Below are positions 9,562 to 18,991 of a stretch of DNA of 64,000 nt, in pieces; within the stretch, counting starts at the first letter, position 1; each line of letters starts with the position of its first letter. The notes beneath the pieces are model-generated. The model made no database searches. It worked only from the letters and a program-made list of their open reading frames with translations, and was not told the DNA's origin. The position numbers and the translations under genes are program-made. Source of the DNA: Sphingomonas pseudosanguinis (lineage in GTDB: Bacteria; Pseudomonadota; Alphaproteobacteria; Sphingomonadales; Sphingomonadaceae); the NCBI RefSeq assembly GCF_014196255.1, contig NZ_JACIDH010000010.1:1-64000 (forward strand), written 5' to 3'.

Positions 9562-9939
9562 TCAGCGGCGGACGTCTTCGCCCGCGCGGACCAGGGCGTT
9601 GCCGGTCGCCTGACGGGCATTGTCGGCACCCTGCTCGATCTTGTCGCCCGCACGGTTGAGATTGCGGTCGAGATTGTCGCCGGCGCGGTCGGCCTGGGCG
9701 GCGGCGCGGTCGCCAGCGCGGTCCAGCTTGTCGCCGGCGCGGTCCATGGTGTTCTCGGCCGAATTCAGCGCACGCGCGGTCGCGGCCTGGACATCGTCGG
9801 CGGCATTCTGCGTCGTCGCCTTCACGTCCGAGCCGATGGCGTCGGCGGCCTGCTCGGTCTGCTGCTGGGCATTCTCGCTGCACGCGGTCAGCGACAATGC
9901 GGCGGCACCGGTCAGGGCGAGGATCAGGGCCTTCTTCAT
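9562..9939 (-). CDS. Small lipoprotein with DRAGD repeats
   Basis: A 125-residue predicted lipoprotein. The signal peptide ends in a lipobox LTAC near residue 20, so Cys acylation is expected. The mature part is almost entirely an Ala-rich amphipathic helix with an imperfect repeat of DRAGDKLDR / DRAGDNLDR type. This resembles YtxH/apolipoprotein-like or late-embryogenesis-type stress helices, but no family can be named. ATG 9939 has CGGGAG upstream. An EcfG-like promoter (GGACC-N16-CGTT) lies about 40 bp upstream, suggesting general-stress control. Function is unknown. Confidence 0.85.
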   Translation of the reverse strand: MKKALILALTGAAALSLTACSENAQQQTEQAADAIGSDVKATTQNAADDVQAATARALNSAENTMDRAGDKLDRAGDRAAAQADRAGDNLDRNLNRAGDKIEQGADNARQATGNALVRAGEDVRR

Positions 9940-9977
9940 GGCAAACACTCCCGTTTCAAACATATGATCGGCGTGCC

Positions 9978-10002
9978 AACGCAGATTATCCGTTTCGGGT
10001 CC
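9978..10002 (-). promoter_or_regulatory. Candidate EcfG (general stress sigma) promoter for the lipoprotein
   Basis: Read leftward, GGACC-N16-CGTT. This differs by one base from the alphaproteobacterial EcfG consensus GGAAC-N16/17-CGTT. The same variant with the same spacing precedes the membrane protein at 38055. Confidence 0.5.
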
Positions 10003-10036
10003 GTGCCGGCCGAAATCTGTTCGCTCCGTTGACCGC

Positions 10037-10056
10037 ATATAAAGATATCTTTATAT
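10037..10056 (+). promoter_or_regulatory. SahR-type operator, perfect 20-bp palindrome
   Basis: ATATAAAGATATCTTTATAT is perfectly self-complementary and is an AT island in GC-rich DNA. It ends 8 bp before the ArsR-methyltransferase start codon, so binding would block the promoter. Its position and methionine-cycle context fit autoregulation by the adjacent SahR-like protein. Confidence 0.8.
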
Positions 10057-10064
10057 CATGATCC

Positions 10065-11027
10065 ATGGCGAACGCGCTCGAAATCTTTCGCGCTCTGGGC
10101 GATCCGACGCGGCTGCGCATATTGGCGCTGCTCCGCTCGATGGAGCTGTCCGTCGGCGAACTGGCGCAGGTGCTGGGTCAGAGCCAGCCGCGCGTCAGCC
10201 GCCATGTGAAGATCCTGGTCGACGCCGAACTGGCCGAGCGGCGCAAAGAAGGCAGCTGGGTCTTCGTCGCGCTGGGCGACCGTGAGGCGGTGGAGCCGAT
10301 GACGGCCGCGCTGGACCGCTGGACCGCCGACACGCCCGATCCCTGGGTCGTGGCCGATGTCGCGCGGCTGGCGGCGGTGCGCGCCGACCGGGCGGCGAGC
10401 GCGGCCGCCTGGTTCGAGGATCATGCGGGCGAGTGGGATGCGATCCGCTCGCTTCATGTCGCCGACAGCGAGATCGAGGAGGCGATGGCGAGCCTGATCG
10501 GCGAAGGTGATCTGGGTGCGCTGATCGATATCGGCACGGGCACCGGGCGAATGCTGGAGCTGTTCGGCGACCGGGCGGACTCGGCGCTGGGCATCGATCG
10601 TTCGTCGGAGATGCTGCGGCTGGCACGTGCCAAGCTGCACGGGCGCGCCAATACCGAATTGCGGCAGGCGGACCTCTATGCGCTGCCCATGGGCGACGGC
10701 GCGGCGGATATCGCGATCCTGCACCATGTCCTCCACTTCGCGCAGCAGCCGGGGGCGGCGATCGCCGAGGCGGCGCGGGTATTGGGGCCGGGCGGGCGGC
10801 TGTTGATCGCGGACTTCGCACCGCATGATCGTGAGGAATTGCGGCAAAAGGCGGCGCATAGCCGTCTGGGCTTTGCCGATGAGCAGATGGCCAGCTGGTT
10901 CGGTCCCGCCGGGCTGACGTTGGCCGAGACCAGGACGCTGGAGGGCGGCGAACTGACCGTCAAACTCTGGCTGGGTGTGAAGAAGGGGCTTCGGCCCGTC
11001 GAGACGAATAGGGTGAGGGCGGCATGA
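10065..11027 (+). CDS. sahR: SahR-type regulator: ArsR winged helix fused to a SAM-methyltransferase fold
   Basis: 320 residues. The ArsR-type winged helix spans about residues 4-75 (LGDPTRLRILALL, SQPRVSRHVKIL). A class I methyltransferase domain follows from about 120, with motif I DIGTGTGRML at 155-164 and acidic IDRS after it. In SahR regulators this domain senses S-adenosylhomocysteine rather than methylating. The gene overlaps metF by ATGA and is followed by split metH, which is the expected regulon core. There is no Shine-Dalgarno before ATG 10065 and the operator ends 8 bp upstream, so a leaderless transcript is likely. An alternative is a true regulator-methyltransferase with another substrate. 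Confidence 0.82.
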   Translation: MANALEIFRALGDPTRLRILALLRSMELSVGELAQVLGQSQPRVSRHVKILVDAELAERRKEGSWVFVALGDREAVEPMTAALDRWTADTPDPWVVADVARLAAVRADRAASAAAWFEDHAGEWDAIRSLHVADSEIEEAMASLIGEGDLGALIDIGTGTGRMLELFGDRADSALGIDRSSEMLRLARAKLHGRANTELRQADLYALPMGDGAADIAILHHVLHFAQQPGAAIAEAARVLGPGGRLLIADFAPHDREELRQKAAHSRLGFADEQMASWFGPAGLTLAETRTLEGGELTVKLWLGVKKGLRPVETNRVRAA

Positions 11028-11965
11028 CGAACACGATCCTGACGCGGGCCGAGGCCGCGTTGGCGCATGAGGAACCGCTGTTCGCCGATGTCGGCGGCGA
11101 TATCGCGGTGAGCTTTGAATTCTTCCCGCCCAAGACGGAGAAGATGGACGCGCAGCTCTGGGACGCGATCCGCACGCTGGAGCCGCTCGACCCGCGCTTC
11201 GTCTCGGTCACGTACGGCGCGGGTGGCTCGACGCGTGAGCGCACCCACGCCACCGTCGCGCGCATCCAGCGTGAGACGACGATGGACGCCGCCGCGCACC
11301 TGACCTGCGTCGAGGCGACCCGCGAGGAGATCGATCAGGTCGCGCAGGAATATTGGGCGGCGGGCGTGCGGCATATCGTGGCACTGCGCGGCGATCCGCC
11401 CGCCGAGGGGGCGCGTTTCGTCAGCCATCCGGGCGGTTATGAAAATGCCGCCGATCTGGTCGCTGGCCTGAAGAAGCTGCACCCCTTCGAGATTTCGGTC
11501 GCGGCCTATCCCGAATGCCATCCGGACTCGGCCGATCAACAGGCCGACATCGATAACCTCAAGCGCAAGATCGACGCCGGGGCGAACCGGGCGATCACGC
11601 AGTTCTTCTTCTCGCCGGAAGCCTATTTCCGCTTCCGCGATGCCGCCGCTGCGGCGGGGATTACGGCGGAGATCGTGCCGGGCATCCTTCCGGTGTCGAA
11701 CGTCGCGCAGACCCGCAAGTTCGCCGCCATGTGCGGGGCGCGTATTCCCGACTGGATGGACCGTCTGTTCGAGGGGCTGGACGACCATCCCGGCGCGCGC
11801 CAGCTGGTCGCCGCGACCATCGCCGCCGAGATGTGCCGTCGTCTCTATGCGGGCGGGGTGAAGGGGTTCCACTTCTATACGCTGAACCGTGCCGAGCTGG
11901 CCTATGCGATCAGCCATTTGCTGGGCGTGCGGGGGAAGAAGGCCGAGGCGGTCGTGGCGGCGTGA
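11024..11965 (+). CDS. metF: Methylenetetrahydrofolate reductase
   Basis: A 313-residue FAD enzyme that reduces 5,10-methylene-THF to 5-methyl-THF, the methyl donor for MetH. A TIM-barrel with family signatures is visible: SFEFFPPKTEK, VSVTYGAGGSTRERT, HLTCVEATREE, HIVALRGDPP and the C-terminal GVKGFHFYTLNRAELA. It overlaps the upstream regulator by ATGA, so the two are translationally coupled. The two metH genes follow on the same strand after a repeat-rich spacer. Confidence 0.96.
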   Translation: MTNTILTRAEAALAHEEPLFADVGGDIAVSFEFFPPKTEKMDAQLWDAIRTLEPLDPRFVSVTYGAGGSTRERTHATVARIQRETTMDAAAHLTCVEATREEIDQVAQEYWAAGVRHIVALRGDPPAEGARFVSHPGGYENAADLVAGLKKLHPFEISVAAYPECHPDSADQQADIDNLKRKIDAGANRAITQFFFSPEAYFRFRDAAAAAGITAEIVPGILPVSNVAQTRKFAAMCGARIPDWMDRLFEGLDDHPGARQLVAATIAAEMCRRLYAGGVKGFHFYTLNRAELAYAISHLLGVRGKKAEAVVAA

Positions 11966-11972
11966 CGATCAG

Positions 11973-12071
11973 CCCCCTCCCGCAGGCGGGAGGGGGTTGG
12001 GGGAGGGTGGTTCGGCAGGCTGTGTCGCCTGTGGCTTTCCCTCCCCCGACCCCTCCCGCCTGCGGGAGGGG
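11973..12071. repeat. Palindromic intergenic repeat, family B
   Basis: A two-arm inverted element. The left arm is CCCTCCCGCAGGCGGGAGG plus a GTTGGGGGAGGG tail; the right arm is its complement CCCTCCCCCGACCCCTCCCG. Other copies lie at 28677 and, as a tandem pair, 42922-43209. It sits directly after the metF stop. No U-run follows. Confidence 0.8.
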
Positions 12072-12124
12072 AGACGATAAGTAGAGGGTCAATGGCAGAC
12101 CCAGGCACGCCCCTCTCGCAAGCG

Positions 12125-12188
12125 AGTTTCAGGTTGGTCATGCCCCCGGCATGACCTAAACGGTGCGGGGCACCGTTTACCTGAAACT
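12125..12188 (+). repeat. Perfect three-way-junction inverted repeat in the metH leader
   Basis: A 9-bp outer stem AGTTTCAGG (12125-12133) / CCTGAAACT (12180-12188) encloses two perfect hairpins: GGTCATGCC-CCC-GGCATGACC (12136-12156) and TAAACGGTGC-GGG-GCACCGTTTA (12157-12179). It ends about 90 bp before the metH start and has no coding potential. It may be a compound repetitive palindrome or a structured leader RNA. It does not match a SAM or SAH riboswitch pattern that I can recognise. Confidence 0.75.
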
Positions 12189-12278
12189 GGGGTGGGGGAG
12201 GGCAGGGCCACGGGCGATGACGCCTGAGGCTTCCCAACCCTAAAAAAAACAACCGCTCGCCAGAGCAGGAGCAAGACG

Positions 12279-13325
12279 ATGACGACCCGCGACACATTCC
12301 TCGCCGAAGCGGCCAAGCGCATCCTGATCACCGATGGCGCGTTCGGCACCGAGATCCAGAATTGGAAGCTGGACGAGGCGGCCTATGCGGGGACGCTGGG
12401 TTTGGCCCACGACCAGAAGGGCAATAACGACATCCTGGCACTGACCAAGCCCGAGGTACCCGAGTCCATCCACCGCGCTTATTTTGAGGCGGGGGCCGAC
12501 ATTGCCGAGACCAACACCTTCTCCGCCAACCGGATCAGCCAGGCCGATTACGGTGCCGAACATCTGGTACGTGAGATCAATGTCGAGAGCGCCAAGCTCG
12601 CCCGCCGCCTGGCCGATGAGTATCAGGCGAAGGATGGCCGCCCCCGCTTCGTCGCGGGCGCGATCGGGCCGACCAACAAGACGCTGTCGCTGTCGCCGGA
12701 CGTCAACGATCCGGGTTATCGCGAGATCGACTTCGATTTCCTGAAGGATGTGTACCGCGAACAGATTGACGCACTGGTCGAGGGCGGGGCGGACTTCATC
12801 CTGATCGAGACGGTATTCGACACGCTGAACGCCAAGGCCGGGATCATGGCGACGATCGAGGCGGGTGAGGCGCTGGGCCGCGACATCCCGATCATGCTGT
12901 CGATGACGCTGACCGATCTGTCGGGCCGCAACCTGTCGGGCCATACGGTCGAGGCCTTCTGGCACGCGGTGCGCCATGCCAAGCCGCTGACCATCGGGCT
13001 GAACTGCTCGTTCGGCGCGGAGCAGCTGCGGCCGCATGTGAAGACGCTGAGCGAGATTTGCGACACGCTCATCATGATCTACCCCAATGCCGGGCTGCCC
13101 AACGAGCTGGGTGCCTATGACGAGGTGCCAGTGACCACCGCCGGACTGGTCGGCGAATGGGCGGTTGAGGGTCAGGTCAATGTGCTGGGCGGCTGCTGCG
13201 GCTCGACCCCGGCGCATATCAAGGCGATCGCGGAAAAGGTGAAGGGCATGAAACCCCGCGCCATCCCGACCCCGCCGGTCGTCACCCGCCTCGCCGGGTT
13301 GGAGCCGTTCACCATGGCGGCTTGA
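12279..13325 (+). CDS. metH: Methionine synthase, homocysteine-binding module (split MetH, N-terminal part)
   Basis: 348 residues, equal to only the first domain of cobalamin-dependent MetH, a TIM barrel that binds zinc and homocysteine. Zinc ligands are C243 (GLNCSFG) and C306/C307 (GGCCGS). The chain stops shortly after this motif, so the folate, B12 and reactivation domains are in the next gene. The division lies exactly at a domain border. The start has AGGAGCAAG upstream. It follows metF after a spacer with two repeat elements and precedes the second metH gene after a family A repeat. The two proteins must assemble to work. Confidence 0.94.
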   Translation: MTTRDTFLAEAAKRILITDGAFGTEIQNWKLDEAAYAGTLGLAHDQKGNNDILALTKPEVPESIHRAYFEAGADIAETNTFSANRISQADYGAEHLVREINVESAKLARRLADEYQAKDGRPRFVAGAIGPTNKTLSLSPDVNDPGYREIDFDFLKDVYREQIDALVEGGADFILIETVFDTLNAKAGIMATIEAGEALGRDIPIMLSMTLTDLSGRNLSGHTVEAFWHAVRHAKPLTIGLNCSFGAEQLRPHVKTLSEICDTLIMIYPNAGLPNELGAYDEVPVTTAGLVGEWAVEGQVNVLGGCCGSTPAHIKAIAEKVKGMKPRAIPTPPVVTRLAGLEPFTMAA

Positions 13326-13329
13326 ACAA

Positions 13330-13454
13330 TCCTCCCCGGCACGGGGAGGGGGACCAGCGAAGCTGGTGGAGGGGGGTATCCACCAGCGACAGAATTTGAG
13401 GAGACCCCCCTCCACCAGCCTCCGGCTGGTCCCCCTCCCCGCGAGCGGGGAGGA
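13330..13454. repeat. Palindromic intergenic repeat, family A
   Basis: A complete two-arm copy. Each arm has a small CCTCCCC...GGGGAGG hairpin and a second ACCAGC/GCTGGT hairpin. The arms are inverted to each other around a 27-bp centre. It separates the two halves of metH and would form a large hairpin in the shared transcript. Confidence 0.82.
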
Positions 13455-13468
13455 TTTGAGAAGACACC

Positions 13469-16066
<2,598 letters not shown>

Positions 16067-16275
16067 TCACGGGACCATCCCAACCACGAGATTGATCTTC
16101 ATATATAAAATAAGTTGCAATCGATATTAGGAATCGCTCTTAAAAAAGAAGGTTAACGCTCCTGCCCCATCTTTATAGCCTATCAAGCACATGGTAGTTA
16201 CGCCGGTGTCTTAACACATGCGTTCACTGGGGAGTTGGGGCTTGGTGTTCTGCCTCTTATAGGGGTCGGGGGAAA

Positions 16276-17451
16276 GTGCCGGAGGGCTATTACGACGTCG
16301 AGATCAGCAATCTCGCGTTGATCGAGGCTTGCTGGGGGGCGGCCGTCGCGGATCAGGTGATCGACCATGTCCAGATGCGGCTCCACCATGCCGGGCTGCG
16401 GGTTGCGCAGGACGACGCGCGCGGGCGTTTCCGGATCGTCTGCAACATGCGCAGGCCGGGTTTCGTCGATCACCAGCATCTGGCCGATCTGCCCTATCGC
16501 CTGTCCGCCGAACCCATCTCGATCGAACGCGCCACCAATGAAAGGGCGGCGCTGCATGCCGTCATATCATGGCAGTGCGACAATCTGCCGCGCTATCGCT
16601 CTCCGCGTGACATCCAGGTCGATCACCAGGAACGTTGGTTCGCGATCTACAAGAGCGACATGCAGATCGTCGCCTATCTCTTTCGCTGCATGAAGGAGGG
16701 GCGGCTCGCCCCGCACTGGCAGGCCGTCCGCGACTATCGCGATCCCGGACAGGTCCTCTATCACGAAGCGCTGTTGCGGTTCAGCGAGCCCAACGAAGCG
16801 CTGTCGCCGGGCGTCGTCTTTCTGGCGCTGGAGCGGACCGGTCTTGCCTCGACCTTCGACTGGCTGATGGTGTCCCATGTCATTGAGGAGCTGGAGGCCC
16901 ATCCGGGGGTGACGCTGGGCGTGAACATCTCGGCCCATTCCGCGCATCTGCATGGCTGGTGGGGCAGCGTGATCGAGGATTTGCGCGCCCGTCCGGGACT
17001 GGCGCAGCGGCTGGTCGTCGAGATCACCGAAACCGAACCGCTGACCCATGTCGCCGACGCGGTGATCTTCGCGCGACGGCTGCGCGACTGCGGCGTGACG
17101 CTGGCCCTCGACGATTTCGGAACGGGCTATATATCGATCCGGCATCTCATGGAGTTGATGCCCGCCTTCGTGAAAACGGACGGGTCGTTCGTGAAGCGGG
17201 CGATCTGCCCGATCGATCCCTGTTATGCGCTTCCCCATATCGTCGGCCTGGTCCACGCGCTGGGCGGTACGGTGATCGTCGAAGGCGTCGAGACGGCCGG
17301 GATGGCGGACCTGGCCTATGTCAGCGGCGCGATATGGCAGCAGGGTTATTTCCATGGCGAGCCCGGTCTGATCCGCAGCGGGATTACCCGACCCCTGCCA
17401 CGTCTGCCCGATTACGAGCAGCGGCGGACACCTGCACAATGGCGACATTGA
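16276..17451 (+). CDS. EAL-domain c-di-GMP phosphodiesterase with a degenerate GGDEF-like N-terminus
   Basis: 391 residues. The C-terminal EAL domain starts at E164-A-L and keeps the usual catalytic set: NIS, EITETE, DDFGTGYIS, VKTDGSFVK, EGVET and the terminal QQGYF. It is therefore probably active in hydrolysing c-di-GMP to pGpG. Residues 1-55 look like the helix-strand pattern of a GGDEF domain, but no GGDEF or metal motif survives. No membrane segment or signal peptide is present. GTG 16276 follows GGGGGAA. It is monocistronic, after a 209-bp AT-rich spacer. Confidence 0.87.
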   Translation: MPEGYYDVEISNLALIEACWGAAVADQVIDHVQMRLHHAGLRVAQDDARGRFRIVCNMRRPGFVDHQHLADLPYRLSAEPISIERATNERAALHAVISWQCDNLPRYRSPRDIQVDHQERWFAIYKSDMQIVAYLFRCMKEGRLAPHWQAVRDYRDPGQVLYHEALLRFSEPNEALSPGVVFLALERTGLASTFDWLMVSHVIEELEAHPGVTLGVNISAHSAHLHGWWGSVIEDLRARPGLAQRLVVEITETEPLTHVADAVIFARRLRDCGVTLALDDFGTGYISIRHLMELMPAFVKTDGSFVKRAICPIDPCYALPHIVGLVHALGGTVIVEGVETAGMADLAYVSGAIWQQGYFHGEPGLIRSGITRPLPRLPDYEQRRTPAQWRH

Positions 17452-17542
17452 TCTTCATCAACTATCATCAAAATATGCTATAACTGATTGATCGATGTTG
17501 GTTTTAGGAACGACCATCGTCGAGGCGGCGTTGGGGCATCCC

Positions 17543-18262
17543 ATGTCAGATACCGTCAGCAGTCTCTTTCCCGCGCATGACCCCAGCGAGGGGGAATCGG
17601 CAGATCTTCTGCGCGCCCATATCGCGGCGGCGGACTTTCCATGCGTCGGCGCGAAGTCGGCGATGGCGCGCGGCGCGATGGAAATCCTGGGCGCGCGCGA
17701 CATCGCCAGCGCCTGGGACGACCTGCGCATCCACGACACGCTTCGCCGTTTCGCCGAACAGTATCGCGCCGAGCCGCAACTGTTCCGCAGCTTGGCGGTG
17801 GTCTTCGCCGGCCCGACCGAACTCGACGAAGCGGCGTTCGAGCGCGCGGTCTGGGCGCGTATCCAGTCGCTGTCGGACAAGGATGTCTGGCTGGGCCAGG
17901 ATTGGGACCCGCGCGTCAGCCCCAATCCGGAGGACCCGCATTTCTCGCTGTCCTTTGGCGGCGAGGCGTTCTTCGTTGTCGGGTTGCATCCGCATGCCAG
18001 CCGCCCGGCGCGCCGCTTTCCCCGGCCCGCGATGATCTTCAACCTGCACGACCAGTTCGAGACGCTGCGCGCGCAGGGGAAGTACGAGACGATGCGCGAA
18101 AAGATCATGGTGCGCGACGAAGCCCTGGCGGGGTCGCGCAACCCGATGCTCGCGCGCCACGGCGAGGTCAGCGAGGCGCGCCAGTATAGCGGCCGCGTGG
18201 TCGAGGCGGGCTGGCGCTGTCCCTTTCATTATGCCGGGCAGCAGGGCGGGGTGGAGTCATGA
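17543..18262 (+). CDS. YqcI/YcgG (GntA-like) heme-dependent N-oxygenase family protein
   Basis: 239 residues. Family signatures run through the whole chain: FPCVGAKSAMARG, VVFAGP, FSLSFGGEAFFVVGLHPHASR, ARRFPRPAMIFN and EARQYSGR. In guanitoxin biosynthesis the homologue GntA is a heme enzyme that N-hydroxylates a guanidino nitrogen. The substrate here is unknown. The next gene, a DUF1989 protein, overlaps by ATGA, so the pair is translationally coupled. ATG 17543 (GGGG about 8 nt upstream) is preferred to ATG 17495, which lacks a ribosome site and adds 16 residues. Confidence 0.85.
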   Translation: MSDTVSSLFPAHDPSEGESADLLRAHIAAADFPCVGAKSAMARGAMEILGARDIASAWDDLRIHDTLRRFAEQYRAEPQLFRSLAVVFAGPTELDEAAFERAVWARIQSLSDKDVWLGQDWDPRVSPNPEDPHFSLSFGGEAFFVVGLHPHASRPARRFPRPAMIFNLHDQFETLRAQGKYETMREKIMVRDEALAGSRNPMLARHGEVSEARQYSGRVVEAGWRCPFHYAGQQGGVES

Positions 18263-18858
18263 GCATCGCCCAGCCCGTCGAAATCCCGCCGCGCAGCGGT
18301 GACGCGTTCCGCATGGCGAGGGGCGACAGCCTGACCGTCATCGATCCGCGCGGGCGGCAGGTCGCGGATCTGCTGGCATTCAATGCCGATGATCTGGACG
18401 AGGTCATCTCGTCGGGCCGGACGCTCGATTATGCCGAGACGATCCGGCTGACCACGGGGCACAAGCTCTATTCCAACCGATCGCGGGTGATGCTGGAGAT
18501 CGTCGAGGACACGGTCGGCATGCATGACTTCCTGCTGACGCCCTGCTCGGTCGATACGTTCGACCATTTCTATCCCGATCTGCCGCGCCATCGGGGGTGC
18601 TTCGGCAACCTCGCCGCCGCGCTCGCGCCTTACGGCGTCGTGCCCGACCGGATACCGGTGGCGTTCAACTGCTTCATGAACGTGCCGGTCAATGGCGAGA
18701 CCGGCAAGCTGGAAGTCCTGCCGCCGCTGAGCGGGCCGGGGGATCGTATCCGCTTCGTCGCGCAGATGGATCTGGTGATCGGGCTGACCGCCTGTTCGGC
18801 GCCGGCGTCGAATGGCGGGTCGTTCAAGCCGATCCAGTACCGGGTGGACCGGCCTTAA
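18259..18858 (+). CDS. DUF1989 (urea-carboxylase-associated) protein
   Basis: 199 residues, a full-length DUF1989 domain with typical segments DPRGRQVADLLAFN, TGHKLYSNRSRVML, CFGNLAAAL and FNCFMNVPV. Members of this family work as carboxyguanidine deiminase subunits in guanidine use, usually as two paralogues beside a urea/guanidine carboxylase. Here a single copy stands with a GntA-like oxygenase and no carboxylase, so a different role in guanidino- or amino-compound chemistry is inferred. The start overlaps the upstream stop by ATGA. A family A repeat follows. Confidence 0.87.
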   Translation: MSIAQPVEIPPRSGDAFRMARGDSLTVIDPRGRQVADLLAFNADDLDEVISSGRTLDYAETIRLTTGHKLYSNRSRVMLEIVEDTVGMHDFLLTPCSVDTFDHFYPDLPRHRGCFGNLAAALAPYGVVPDRIPVAFNCFMNVPVNGETGKLEVLPPLSGPGDRIRFVAQMDLVIGLTACSAPASNGGSFKPIQYRVDRP

Positions 18859-18860
18859 AA

Positions 18861-18987
18861 TCCTCCCCGGCACGGGGAGGGGGACCGCTCGCACAGCGGT
18901 GGAGGGGGATCGCCGCTGGGCTGTTCCCTAGAGGAAGCCCCCCTCCGTCAGCGCTGCGCGCTGCCACCTCCCCGTGCCGGGGAGGAT
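18861..18987. repeat. Palindromic intergenic repeat, family A variant
   Basis: A two-arm inverted copy with CCTCCCC...GGGGAGG outer hairpins. The inner hairpin is ACCGCTCGCACAGCGGT, not the ACCAGC form. It lies between convergent DUF1989 and phosphatase genes. Confidence 0.8.
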
Positions 18988-18991
18988 ATGA

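Noticed and set aside
12125..12188. Known SAM or SAH riboswitch
   Set aside because: I cannot match the conserved core of SAM-I, SAM-II or SAH classes, and the element is too perfectly self-complementary.
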